Of a stretch of DNA of 64,000 nt, positions 28,475 to 38,493 are shown in pieces (the first letter of the stretch is position 1; each line of letters starts with the position of its first letter). Both the position numbers and the translations under genes were made by a program. Source of the stretch: Tetramitus jugosus (taxonomy: Eukaryota; Heterolobosea; Eutetramitea; Acrasida; Vahlkampfiidae); NCBI GenBank assembly GCA_937625935.1, contig OW569389.1, positions 310,001 to 374,000 on the forward strand, in the 5' to 3' direction. The notes below the pieces were generated by a model. It did not search any database, was not told where the DNA came from, and saw nothing but the letters and a program-made list of their open reading frames with translations.

Positions 28475-31400
28475 TTATTGAGCAAACTCTGATTGCATGT
28501 TGATCAAGGACATCAGCTTTTTCTTGGTCTTGTGCTTGGTTGTGAGGTTGGTGAAGAATTTCTCCCATGGGGTGAGCTTCTTGGCTTTGGCTGCCTTCTT
28601 CTTTGGAGTCTTTCTTCTCTTCTTGGTGTCTTCCTCTTCGGATTCCTCATCCTCGTCTTCGTCTTCTTGTGCCTCGCCGTACTTCAAGAGTCTTTCACGA
28701 ACAACCTTCATGAAGTCGACAAAGCTATTGTACTGCTTCTGCACAAGGGTTTGCAAGAGATTTTCGCTGATTCTCTCAAACATTCCCTCAATAAAGGTTT
28801 CATTCTCCTTTTCAACCATATCGAGCAAGCTCTTTGAGTTTTCAAGCTCGAATTGTTGGTATTCTCTGGTGACATATTGTTCAACCAATTGCATCACCTT
28901 TGAATCAATCTTGTCTGGATTGTGCTTCTGGATTTCAATGTAGATTCTCTCCAACAATTCAATTGTACCACCGTTGGTTGGATCAGGGAAGATGGCAACA
29001 ACACTTCTCCACATACCCTCGTCCAACAACAATTGAAGCTTCTCCTTCATTGTTGCTCTTCTGTGCACAGACAAGGTAGAAGAGGAACTTGACTTCTTTG
29101 CTCTCTTCTTTGGTTTTGATTTTGGTGCTTTTCTCTTCTTTCTCTTACCATATCCGCTATCAGAGTCAGAGTCAGGTTCTGAGTAATCGTCATCATCATC
29201 AGCTACTTCGTCTTCTTCTTCAACGTCTGGAACCAGTGAAACATTTCTGTCGGTAACATCACGGTCATCAAACATGTGTTCCATAACATAGTCCAACAAT
29301 TGGATTCTGGTCTTTGGCCATTGGTCTTCAGCAGACATAACCTTGACTTCACCAAATGCATCAGATGTCATAGTAATCTTGAATGTGATAATGGCTTGTT
29401 CGAGCAGGATGGAGTTGTCTTCTTCGACCTTGGCAGCATGCATCATCAACTTGGATACAGTCAAGGTAAAGTTATCCAATGTGTAGTAGCCCTTATATTT
29501 AAGTGGCAAGTTACTGAGTTCGACTTGGATCTCTCCCAGACGCTTCTCAGTCTCAACAGTTCTTTGGATCTTACTTTGTTGCAACAACTTTTGTTGTTCT
29601 TCTTCAAGTTCCTTGATTCTCGCAACTTGTTCTTTAAGGACAAGAATTGCTTTTTGAATAAAAGCACCAATACGCAACACCAGTTCATATTCGTATTTGC
29701 CAGCCATGTCTTGAAGAATTCTGATCAAATTCTCAACAGCGGACACCTTTGCAATACACTTGTCAACGATAGATTCCAAGAATCTGCTTGCTTCAGTGGA
29801 TTCTTCTTCATGAACATTGTCAGTCATTTGAGAATCAGCATCAGCTCTTTCATCAACCAACTTCTTCAAATCCAATGCAGCATTAATCATAATTCTACTG
29901 ACAGCGAATGAAATGTTATCGTACTTTTCTTGGGATTGCTTTGAGAAGGAAGGTTCCAAAGCAAGGAGATAGTGCTTCAATGCCAATTGACGCAACTCAT
30001 TCTGTTGTTCAACTGAAATTTGATTTCTTTGTTGCAATGCCTTTGCCTTTTCTTGAACAAGAAGAGCATAGTGCTGTTCAGGCAACTTTCTTTCTTCTTC
30101 CTCTTTCTTGAATTGTTCCAAGATTGCCAAACAATTCTCTCCAACAAAGATTGATTGTTTGTACTCTGACTTGTCGAGCAGAGTAGATGCGACAGTTTGC
30201 AAGTTGTTTGGATTCTTGACACCCAATTGGCTGTCACACAACAAATCAACAACAATCTTCAAGTTCTTGTTGAACAATTCAGTTTCCTGCTCAATTTGTT
30301 CGGTGGTGAGTGAGTGATCGAAAGCAATTCTGTTTTCGAGATTAGACTTTGAGGCAAGAACAGATGACAACATCTTGTTGATTGCTTGGAACTTCCAGTT
30401 GTTGAATTCATTGTAGTCATAAGACAAAACGAAATATTCAACATCCAATGCATCCAACTTTTCTTTAGCTTCGTCCAATTGCTTTTGAACATCATCAGGC
30501 AATTGCTTTCTCAAGAGTTCCAAATCCTCTTCTTCACGATTAATGATTTGAATCAATTGTTCTGGTACAGCTCTTTCTCTCTTCTTTGCTTCACATTGGG
30601 TAGCTTGCTCAATGGCGTATCTACCGAACTTGAAGGCCAAAGTGATATCTGAACCCTTAATCTTGTCCATCATTGACAAAATGTGTTTTGGATTCTTGAC
30701 AAATGGCATGCATTGATCAACAATTGCGTTAATCTTGACATCATGACCTTGTCTAACCTTTTGCTTGTCTTCTTCAGTAGTTTCAGCCTGCAATTCCATT
30801 TCCTTATCTTCATTGTTCTTTGCCTTGATCAAACTTTGAATGAGTAATACAGCAGTATTCAAATGCAAGGTATCCAAAATTTCAGGTGAAGAATCCTTGT
30901 ATTCTGGAGAAATCTTCAGCAAGTTGACTTGAATTTGCAGTTCAAGCATTCTAGCAGCCTTGTCACCATCCAACTTCTTTCTCTTGTTCTTCATTTGTTT
31001 ACGAACATCGAGCAAATCTCTTTCTTCTTCTTCGATTTCTTCCAATTCTTGTCTAATAGCGTCTCTCTCCTTCTTTGCTGCCAAAAGTTCAGGAATTCTG
31101 GATTGAATGACCTTACCAAGTTGAAGAACGATCTCAAACTCTTCATTGTCACTCAAAATGTTTGCCAAATTGTAGAGGGAGTTTGGATTATGAATATACT
31201 CGACTAATCTTTCAACAACAGAAGCAATCTTCTTGTCAGTTTCTGCAATATTATCCGTAACTTCAATCTTTGGATCAATATCATCTTGCATTCTGTCTTC
31301 TCCACGAGTCAATTCATTTTGCAACAAATCCTTCAATTTGTACTTCAAGTTATCCTTGTTTGTCAACAAGGAAGTCAACATCAACTTGATAAGAACCAAA

Positions 31401-34400
31401 TAATCATTATCATATTGATTCAATGTCTTCTTTGCGAACTTTGGAATAGTTTCATTGTTGATCTTTTGTTCAACTTCCATGTCAGCAAGTTGTTTGATTT
31501 GTTCTGGCTTCAAGAACTTCTTTTGGTCGAGAAGTTTTTGCTTTTCAGCTCTCAATTGCTCATATTGCAATTTTGGTAATTCTCTGGCTTCTCTCTGAGC
31601 AGCCATTTCCTTGTTAGCTGCGAGTGCCTTATCACCAATTTGGAGCATCAAGTCGTATTCCCTACGGTTGGAACACTCTCTGACATATTCAATCATATTA
31701 GTTGGAGATTCAATGTAGTTCAAAACTTCCAATGTAACGAATTGAATTCTTTCATCAGACAATGGTTCTTTGCTTACAATTTGAGCAGCACCAAATCCAA
31801 CAATTGTTGGTCTTGGAATCTTGCTGTTCAATGAAGTTCTAACCATGGTCAAACCAATATCGTTCTTATTGTTCTCATATTGATCAAAGTCGTCATAATC
31901 AAAGTGTTCTGGATGTGGTAGAGCTTCATATTCTGCTTCCAATTTCTTCAATTGTTGTTGTCTAGTTGCAGGCAATTGTTGTCTCTTTTCCAACAATTCT
32001 TCTTGCTCAGCCTCAATAATCTTGATTGGAACATAGGTCTCTTCTCTAACCTTCTTAGCCTTGATCATTTCTTGAATGATGTCCAAAGCCTTGAATCCAA
32101 CCTTATTAACCAACTCGTATTCACTTCTGTTGGCAATGTAGGTCATCAATTGTCTCAAGTTAGCTGGACTGACAACATAGTTCAAATGACGGTTGAACAC
32201 TTCATGAACTTGTTCCTCATTGAACTTGAGGAAAGTTTGAGCATCAAGGGCCTTGTTGATGGCACCTAGACAAGTGGCATAGTGTCTGTAGTCATATTGA
32301 CTGACATCCATGTGAGTATTTGGAGCATCAAGAGCGAAAACTCTGACTTGGTAATCCAATTCCTTCATCTTTTCTACTTGATCAGGTTTCAATGTCTTAC
32401 GATCAACAGCAAGTGTTTGTGCTTCTTGTTGCAATACTTGCAATTCAGCACGCACTTCATCTCTCTTCTTCTTTTCTTGACGAACTTCAGTAATTCTTCT
32501 TTGCAACTTGTCCAAAACCTCAATTCCAAGAGCATATTCTTGTCTGAGATCAAATGCTTGCAATGAATCAATGTTATTAACTGCTTCAATGCATTCTCTG
32601 ACAACAGAAGCCAACTTGTCATCAGACATTGGTTGAACAGGACGCAATCCCAACAATAGTGGATTAGCATTGTATGTTGGGACTTCACTTCTGCTATCCA
32701 AGGAAGCTCTGATCATTTGAGTAATAATTTGAACTCTATAAGTGTCCCATTGTTGATTATATATCAATTGAATTTGAACATGAGGATTCACAGTTGCAAA
32801 GTTACGAGATCCAGATGTAACCAATTGTCTGAACAAGTCATTTTGAATCATAGTGTTATAGAGTACATTTGGAGTAATATCTTGTGGGAACAATGGAACA
32901 TTGAGTACATTGTGATGTGCTCCAAACAAAGCCAAACCGTCCTCTGGATTATCAACAATCTGCTTAATCAAACTCTTTTGAAGATCAATTTCAACAGAGT
33001 ATTGAGCTTCAAGCTTCTTGAGCAAAGCTGAACCCAAAATAACCATTTGTTCGTATTCCTTCTTAACATGCATGACACTGAGCAAAGCAACCAATGTACC
33101 AATAACATTGACATTCTCAATAATGTAATCCAAAACGGAATACATCTCAGGTTCCTTAATAAGGCCAACAACCAACATTTCATGGGCAAGTTCCCACATC
33201 CATCTTGTGAGATCACTTGGAACAATAGTTGCTTCATCAATAACCGGTGTTTGTTGGGCATTCATTACAATTGTTGGTGCAAACAATGATGGTGGTGAGG
33301 AAGGTGAGGCAGAAGAAGAAGGAGCTGCAGTTGCGGTGTGAGTATCAACTGTAGGATCATGCAACTTAAGTTCTGGCAATGGAACAGGTTTCAAAGCAAC
33401 CTTTGCCAAGCTCAATGCAGCTGCATATTGTTCCTTTTCCTTTAGAATTTGAGCAATTCTATATTGTACAGTCTTATGAACAACAACTTGTGTGCATTGC
33501 TCAACAAGCAAAGTGGTCTTCTTGTTAGAGATGGCCAAATCACACAACCATCTAGCACGATCAGAAGTCTCATTATTCCATTCTCTAGACAGCGCAACAG
33601 ACTTGAGTGCCAAATTGAAAGCAACATCAACATCCAAAGCTCTTGAAATTTGAGCAATGGAGAACAATTGAGAAACATCTTCCAATTTCTCTGCAACTTC
33701 TTGCGCTTGCTTCACACGTTCCAACTTGAGCAAGAATCTGGCCAAATAGAAATCCAAATCGACTGCCTTTGCCAAATTCATACCTTCTTCAAATCTTCCA
33801 TCTCTCTCCAATTGATTCAATCTCTCGATAGACAAATCCTTTGGCTCAGAGAACTTACCAATGCTCTCACCCTTCATCACATTCTTCAAATGGACATTGT
33901 TCCATGCCAGCTTGGCAGCATATCTTGCAGTGGAGAATGTACCTTCTTCTTCGTTGGCAGAAGTATCCCAATCGAACAACTTCTTTGCCCATTCAACTCT
34001 CTCATCCTGTTCAATATCCAAACTTTCAAACAAGAAGACTTCGACCCAATCCTTTGCGATTTCACGCAACATCTCTTCATAACCATCAATGTTATGAACA
34101 CCGAGTTCATTACCTCTGGTGACATACTCTGATGTAATGGCTTCCATAATGTTCAAACCATCACGGATTTCACCCTTGTTCAAAATCTTGTCCTTTGCCT
34201 TATCCTTCTCAATACGAATAGAAATGGAATCGATACGATAGGTGGCACGAGCATCACCCAAAGCAGCACCAAATCTACCTCTCTTGATTGCTTGAAGACC
34301 ATTGGTAGCCACAAAAGCATCTCTGACCTTTCTTCTAATGGCCATCAAATTGACACCACCAAAATCTTGCATCAATCCAGAAGCACCTACACCATCCATA

Positions 34401-34915
34401 GCAGCAGAAGCACCACCACTCGTAGAATAAAATGGTAAACCATTGGCCATAGTGTTCTGAGTTTGCCATTGACCTGGAATTTGAGTTGGATCCAACGTAT
34501 TTTCACCACCAATCAATTGAGTAGCACCAACAACAGAAGAAGAAGAAGGACCTCTACCCATTGCACCCATCAACAAGTGAGATTGACGAAAAGTAGCAGC
34601 AAACTGTTCCAATTGCTTGAGAGCAGTTGCCGTTGGAGGAGTATTTCTGTTTCTTGATCCCATGACCTTTAGAATTTGCTTCTTGATTTGAACATCGAGA
34701 TGAGGATCATCTCTCAACAGTCTTGTCACTACCAATTGAAGTTCTTCTTTGAGCAAGTCACCCACCATGTCATCTACATCAGAAGTCAATGAAAATTTGT
34801 TGCTTTCTTCACCATTGCTATTATTGTTATCGTAAACGGCATCTTCCTCATTGTGTTGAGTTGGATTGCCAGTGCCATCATTGGCCTTTTGTTTTTTGGT
34901 TGCTGTGGACATCAC
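28475..34915 (-). CDS. Giant helical/coiled-coil repeat protein, 2146 aa, no recognised family
   Basis: One uninterrupted reading frame of 6.4 kb. After a disordered N-terminus, residues 200-460 contain a helical domain whose pattern (a DxxxA/TYR start, EAITSEYV, WVEVFLFE, and ERVEWAKKLFDWD) resembles regions of SWIM-finger proteins, though no SWIM finger is seen. Residues 460-790 are alpha-helical repeats. From about 790 to 1850 there are about seven modules of 140-175 residues. Each has a helical pattern with VVxxxxxYVxNPxNLxxL, a (Y/F)E(L/Y/I)VLxxG motif, a charged coiled-coil hairpin, and a YDxxxxxxxxLMxxAL segment. The C-terminus has acidic stretches and two NLS-like blocks (KRKKRKAPKSKPKKR; KKRRKTPKKKAAKAKK). 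A nuclear scaffold role is inference only. Confidence 0.8.
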   Translation of the reverse strand: MMSTATKKQKANDGTGNPTQHNEEDAVYDNNNSNGEESNKFSLTSDVDDMVGDLLKEELQLVVTRLLRDDPHLDVQIKKQILKVMGSRNRNTPPTATALKQLEQFAATFRQSHLLMGAMGRGPSSSSVVGATQLIGGENTLDPTQIPGQWQTQNTMANGLPFYSTSGGASAAMDGVGASGLMQDFGGVNLMAIRRKVRDAFVATNGLQAIKRGRFGAALGDARATYRIDSISIRIEKDKAKDKILNKGEIRDGLNIMEAITSEYVTRGNELGVHNIDGYEEMLREIAKDWVEVFLFESLDIEQDERVEWAKKLFDWDTSANEEEGTFSTARYAAKLAWNNVHLKNVMKGESIGKFSEPKDLSIERLNQLERDGRFEEGMNLAKAVDLDFYLARFLLKLERVKQAQEVAEKLEDVSQLFSIAQISRALDVDVAFNLALKSVALSREWNNETSDRARWLCDLAISNKKTTLLVEQCTQVVVHKTVQYRIAQILKEKEQYAAALSLAKVALKPVPLPELKLHDPTVDTHTATAAPSSSASPSSPPSLFAPTIVMNAQQTPVIDEATIVPSDLTRWMWELAHEMLVVGLIKEPEMYSVLDYIIENVNVIGTLVALLSVMHVKKEYEQMVILGSALLKKLEAQYSVEIDLQKSLIKQIVDNPEDGLALFGAHHNVLNVPLFPQDITPNVLYNTMIQNDLFRQLVTSGSRNFATVNPHVQIQLIYNQQWDTYRVQIITQMIRASLDSRSEVPTYNANPLLLGLRPVQPMSDDKLASVVRECIEAVNNIDSLQAFDLRQEYALGIEVLDKLQRRITEVRQEKKKRDEVRAELQVLQQEAQTLAVDRKTLKPDQVEKMKELDYQVRVFALDAPNTHMDVSQYDYRHYATCLGAINKALDAQTFLKFNEEQVHEVFNRHLNYVVSPANLRQLMTYIANRSEYELVNKVGFKALDIIQEMIKAKKVREETYVPIKIIEAEQEELLEKRQQLPATRQQQLKKLEAEYEALPHPEHFDYDDFDQYENNKNDIGLTMVRTSLNSKIPRPTIVGFGAAQIVSKEPLSDERIQFVTLEVLNYIESPTNMIEYVRECSNRREYDLMLQIGDKALAANKEMAAQREARELPKLQYEQLRAEKQKLLDQKKFLKPEQIKQLADMEVEQKINNETIPKFAKKTLNQYDNDYLVLIKLMLTSLLTNKDNLKYKLKDLLQNELTRGEDRMQDDIDPKIEVTDNIAETDKKIASVVERLVEYIHNPNSLYNLANILSDNEEFEIVLQLGKVIQSRIPELLAAKKERDAIRQELEEIEEEERDLLDVRKQMKNKRKKLDGDKAARMLELQIQVNLLKISPEYKDSSPEILDTLHLNTAVLLIQSLIKAKNNEDKEMELQAETTEEDKQKVRQGHDVKINAIVDQCMPFVKNPKHILSMMDKIKGSDITLAFKFGRYAIEQATQCEAKKRERAVPEQLIQIINREEEDLELLRKQLPDDVQKQLDEAKEKLDALDVEYFVLSYDYNEFNNWKFQAINKMLSSVLASKSNLENRIAFDHSLTTEQIEQETELFNKNLKIVVDLLCDSQLGVKNPNNLQTVASTLLDKSEYKQSIFVGENCLAILEQFKKEEEERKLPEQHYALLVQEKAKALQQRNQISVEQQNELRQLALKHYLLALEPSFSKQSQEKYDNISFAVSRIMINAALDLKKLVDERADADSQMTDNVHEEESTEASRFLESIVDKCIAKVSAVENLIRILQDMAGKYEYELVLRIGAFIQKAILVLKEQVARIKELEEEQQKLLQQSKIQRTVETEKRLGEIQVELSNLPLKYKGYYTLDNFTLTVSKLMMHAAKVEEDNSILLEQAIITFKITMTSDAFGEVKVMSAEDQWPKTRIQLLDYVMEHMFDDRDVTDRNVSLVPDVEEEDEVADDDDDYSEPDSDSDSGYGKRKKRKAPKSKPKKRAKKSSSSSTLSVHRRATMKEKLQLLLDEGMWRSVVAIFPDPTNGGTIELLERIYIEIQKHNPDKIDSKVMQLVEQYVTREYQQFELENSKSLLDMVEKENETFIEGMFERISENLLQTLVQKQYNSFVDFMKVVRERLLKYGEAQEDEDEDEESEEEDTKKRRKTPKKKAAKAKKLTPWEKFFTNLTTKHKTKKKLMSLINMQSEFAQ

Positions 34916-35341
34916 TCAAGTGCGGACCAAAAGACACGTTAAAAAGGTGGTTGGTTGTTTTGGTGTGGTGTGTTGTTGTGTTTGTTAAAAAGTGAAAAAA
35001 GCTTTAGCGAAGAGATTTGATTGAGAGATTTTATGCCTTTCACCTCTTGCACGCTTCACAAGCAAGGGAAAACGTGCTCCCAGCACATTTTTCCACCTTT
35101 AACTGACACGCGGAACTTGTGGATCGAACTGATCGACGGGAAAATATTTTCGACTTTTCTAGAGAATAATGTAGTCACACGTCAATTCACTTGACACGAA
35201 CGGTATCTACGGTCTGACGAATTCAAAAATTGCAGAATTTGGTGTGACCAAAGATTGCAATGTTTCACACAAAATACATGATAGAAACCTTTTTTTTAAT
35301 GTTTGTTCTTGCATTCGTTCTACAATGCACAGACTGTTCTC
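34916..35341. other. Intergenic, nothing recognised
   Basis: The presumed promoter of the giant protein (minus strand) and the 3' flank of the tetraspan-type gene. No motif stands out beyond AT-rich sequence. Confidence 0.4.
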
Positions 35342-35959
35342 TTAGTGCTTCATCCAATAGACAATTCTCAAAATCGCAAAAGCAATGATTCCACCATGGA
35401 AAAACAGCAAGAATTGTCCACCAATCATCAACCAAGCAACTCCTCTGCTGTTTGCGTCCTTGCCTCCAGCGCGGAAAAATACAGCGGAAGCTGTAATGCA
35501 GGTCAAGACATTGGTAAACAACAAACAAACCATTGCAATCAAAAATCCAACGGTCAATCCGACTCGCGCCATTTTCATCTTTTCGGAGCGCAAAACTACA
35601 GCTACGAAACCCAAAACGGCGGCAACCAAAGCAAAGAATGAACCAATAATTCCGGAAGCGGCAGAAAATCGAGTATTTCTGACAAGTCTCTTTAGCTCAA
35701 TTGGCCAACTGGATTTGCTCACAGAGGGAACACTCTTATTGAAAATGGCAACCTTGACAACAGCAACAAGGAAAGTGTTGATAGCAAACAAAAGCAACAA
35801 AACACACAAGACACCAAAAATCAAGTCAAGTATGAAATGAGTACGTTTCACAGTTTCAACAGCGTTGCTCTGAATGGTTTGAATGGAAGTGGAGTGCTCA
35901 GTGTGAGCTTCATTGAATTCTGCCTCACTTGGGGCCTCGTAAGTCTCATATGGATCCAT
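35342..35959 (-). CDS. Four-helix membrane protein of unknown function (205 aa)
   Basis: Four hydrophobic segments are visible: about residues 43-68, 100-124, 132-157 and 172-196. The N-terminus is acidic and hydrophilic (about 35 residues, DPYETYEAPSEAEF) and therefore likely cytoplasmic. The short C-terminus ends in MKH. It resembles tetraspan proteins in plan but lacks a CCG loop motif, so it is not called a tetraspanin. Location is probably the plasma membrane or endomembranes. Confidence 0.65.
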   Translation of the reverse strand: MDPYETYEAPSEAEFNEAHTEHSTSIQTIQSNAVETVKRTHFILDLIFGVLCVLLLLFAINTFLVAVVKVAIFNKSVPSVSKSSWPIELKRLVRNTRFSAASGIIGSFFALVAAVLGFVAVVLRSEKMKMARVGLTVGFLIAMVCLLFTNVLTCITASAVFFRAGGKDANSRGVAWLMIGGQFLLFFHGGIIAFAILRIVYWMKH

Positions 35960-36496
35960 ATCTCTTTAGAAGAATTTGTGTTGTAGGTAGCTTCAAAAAA
36001 GAATAAATTATTGTTTGTGATGATGTTGTCTCAAGAGCAAAAGTTGGTTGGGGAAAAGCTGCTTGTTGTGTGGTTGGGATGCGACGACGGGGTAGGGAGA
36101 ATCCAATTCGACCGAACAACGGGGTAATCTGTATTCTCCGTTATACAAAATATCCGGAGGAGTCATCCTTCTCCCTTCGGTTTGATGGATATCGTTCCCA
36201 GAGCTAAGATACAGCTGCACTGGCAGCGAGAGTGGATTAGCAAACGAAATTATTTGTTTGTTTTATTTGTCCGAGAGTTATCGTAGTTCGTGCTGTTTGC
36301 ATGACTGGATACTCATTCTGATGAAGATTATTCTCATATCTGAAGAGAGTTCATACACACCACCCAACGGGAGTAGTTTGCCTAGACCACAATAAAGCAC
36401 CCAATAGCCCTTTCTGTTGTGGTGTTTGCTTTCTTAGCTTTTCTATATTCTTACAATCGATCGATCGATCCTCCTTCCAACAACACCAAAGACGAC
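35960..36496. other. Intergenic with a doubtful 70-codon ORF
   Basis: A minus-strand ORF (36008-36220) starts MQLYLSSGNDIHQ and ends in HHHKQ. No domain is seen and it is probably chance. A triple ATCG tandem (36457-36470) is the only repeat. Nothing else is recognised. Confidence 0.35.
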
Positions 36497-36880
36497 TCAA
36501 TAATTGGCAGTCATTGTCGTCGTGGCATTGGACATTCGTGGCGTCGATTGATCATCCAGCCGATTCTGTGAATACTCTACCATGAACCTCTTCAGTTCAT
36601 CAATCTTACTAAGCACCAGTCTCTGATCTGATAATTTCTTGATCCCAATACGGTTCAAGCTATGTTCATTCAGAGCCAACAATTTCCTCCCATCAATGTC
36701 ATACTTTGTCACCAAACGTATCGTCAATGGACTACTCATACTGTTATTCTCTTCTTGTGAGGTCATGACTGCTGGGGCAGTCTGAGTACTCTTGATCCAG
36801 TAACACACTTGACTTACGCTCCAATCAGGCACATGAGCATAGTCCAATGATTCATCCAAAACAGATTCCACTGATCCCAT
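36497..36880 (-). CDS. SAM-domain protein with N-myristoylation signal (127 aa)
   Basis: It begins MGSVES, a MGxxxS N-myristoylation motif. A sterile alpha motif spans about residues 20-95: WSVSQVCYWI, then DIDGRKLLALNEHSLNRIGI and RLVLSKIDELKRFM. The SAM core is interrupted by a Ser/Asn-rich insert (about 38-52). SAM domains form homo- and hetero-oligomers, and a lipid anchor would place it at a membrane. A short Thr-rich tail follows. Its paralogue lies 626 bp upstream on the same strand. Confidence 0.75.
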   Translation of the reverse strand: MGSVESVLDESLDYAHVPDWSVSQVCYWIKSTQTAPAVMTSQEENNSMSSPLTIRLVTKYDIDGRKLLALNEHSLNRIGIKKLSDQRLVLSKIDELKRFMVEYSQNRLDDQSTPRMSNATTTMTANY

Positions 36881-37506
36881 GTTGTCTTTTTACTGATCAA
36901 TCTTGTCTTTAATCTTTGTGTCTGTGTTGTTGTCGAAGCTTTTTATGATGCCTTTTGACAAAAGTGAAAAATTGCTTTGGCGCCACCAAGTGTTCGACAT
37001 GGATGTGAACTTATCCCCTCAAAAGCAATGATGGATGATGTGTCATGTGGGGGCACGGATAACAAAACGTCGCACAGCCCTTGATTTTTTGTGCTACTTG
37101 GGAAAATACTTTTGTGTTCCTTGCATTTACAAAGAAACGGGTCTGACGGATAGTTTTTATTCTGGAGCTCGAAATGTGGTTCTCTCTCTAGCCTAGTTGA
37201 GAAGCACATACAAAACACACAAAAATCTCTTCTTGGTTCGTGTCTTTTCTACACTGGTTCGTGTGAAAACAGAGCACAGAGGAAGCACTCTTTGTGCACA
37301 TTTGTTGCTGAGCAGAACAGCACAAAAATGATTGGCAGCACACAAACCCAAAAGAGCTCATCATCACGCTTTGTGTGCATTTGTTGAGCTGATGATTGAC
37401 AGCTCAGCTGCACACAACAAAAATTCATTACATCTGAAGAAGAAAGCTTACACACTCACATTCACATTCATATGAACATGTGTGAAAGCTTCTGAGACAA
37501 CATGAC
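36881..37506. other. Intergenic between the two SAM genes
   Basis: It contains two related motifs, CTTTGTGCACATTTGTTG (about 37291) and CTTTGTGTGCATTTGTTG (about 37369), and an imperfect palindrome at 37441-37493. A minus-strand ORF (36943-37218) is without support. No gene is seen. Confidence 0.4.
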
Positions 37507-37830
37507 TCAAATTTTCATCTTCATGACTGGACCACCAGACTCAAACTCTGATTTCAACTCCGCCAAGGCGGCAAGAATTTGTGTACGATACGATTTTTTT
37601 TTAATCATCATGACCGTTTTGAGCGCGTTGTCATCCAACTCCAACAATTTCGCACCTGTAATCTGATGCTGAATCAACAATTGAACATTGAGTTTGGAGA
37701 GCGCAGGACATTCATCACCCTTGTAAATGACCCAATGACAAACACATTCGACAGTCCATGTATCAACAGACTTGGTATCGAGTAGTGAGTGGTCAAAAGT
37801 GGAGTCTGAAGCAGATTGTGTAGAGCCCAT
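37507..37830 (-). CDS. SAM-domain protein with N-myristoylation signal (107 aa), paralogue of the downstream gene
   Basis: It starts MGSTQS (MGxxxS). The SAM-like core is WTVECVCHWVIYKGD, then QITGAKLLELDDNALKTVMMI and RTQILAALAELKSEF. It is more compact than its neighbour and ends MKMKI. The two proteins have the same plan, lipid anchor plus SAM, and were probably created by tandem duplication, with considerable divergence since. Confidence 0.72.
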   Translation of the reverse strand: MGSTQSASDSTFDHSLLDTKSVDTWTVECVCHWVIYKGDECPALSKLNVQLLIQHQITGAKLLELDDNALKTVMMIKKKSYRTQILAALAELKSEFESGGPVMKMKI

Positions 37831-38493
37831 ACTTTTTTGTTTTTTGTTGGCCTAAATTTTTCTCTGTTTTTTTTTGTTCCTTGTTTCTCTTGTTTTGTGC
37901 TTCTCGCAGGAACAGTCTTCAACGTGCACATTCGCCCTGATACACGTCAATTTCGAGATGGCGGGAATTTGGCGGCGTAACATCAAAAACAGAAAATGAG
38001 CCTTTGGACTGTGCCAGTGTTGTTTCTGAGTTGTCGAGATAGACTCGGGTCAACAACACTTGGGACATTCCAATCCAGTTGTGTTTTTTTCACGTTGTAC
38101 TTGATGTTCCCTCTTTCTCTGAGAATGTAGAAATTATTGGCCAAACTGAACGAGCTTGGCTGCCAGTCACTCGAAAGTTCGCGCCACGGTCGCACAGTTT
38201 AGAGGGTGATATTCCTAGCTCGAAAACTCCGACGTTGTCTGTCACCCATCCAACCTTTTTTTAGTTTGATATACCACTCCATGTTCCAAAACCGCCCAAA
38301 AGGTTACAAAAGGGATTCCCTGACTCATCAAAAGCGATGTGACGCATGAGTGAAATTTACTAAAGCAAGTTGGGAGGGGAAAACCGTCCCCTTAAGTGAT
38401 TGTGCAAAACCTTCGCACATGGCAACGATTGTTTTTTCCCATCACCAACATCACAACAACGAACACAAGACAAAATATTGAACGATAAATATC
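37831..38493. promoter_or_regulatory. Divergent promoter region with E2F-like sites
   Basis: Between SAM gene 2 (minus) and the RGS-START gene (plus) lie GGCGGGAA at 37960-37967, TTTGGCGG at 37968-37975 and TTCGCGCCA at 38178-38186. These resemble E2F-type sites (WTTSSCSS-like). The sites are seen; the regulatory role is inferred. No TATA box is obvious. Confidence 0.35.

Noticed and set aside
36943-37218. Minus-strand ORF of 91 codons between the SAM genes
   Set aside because: Cysteine-rich but without a motif; overlaps the presumed promoter of the downstream SAM gene.
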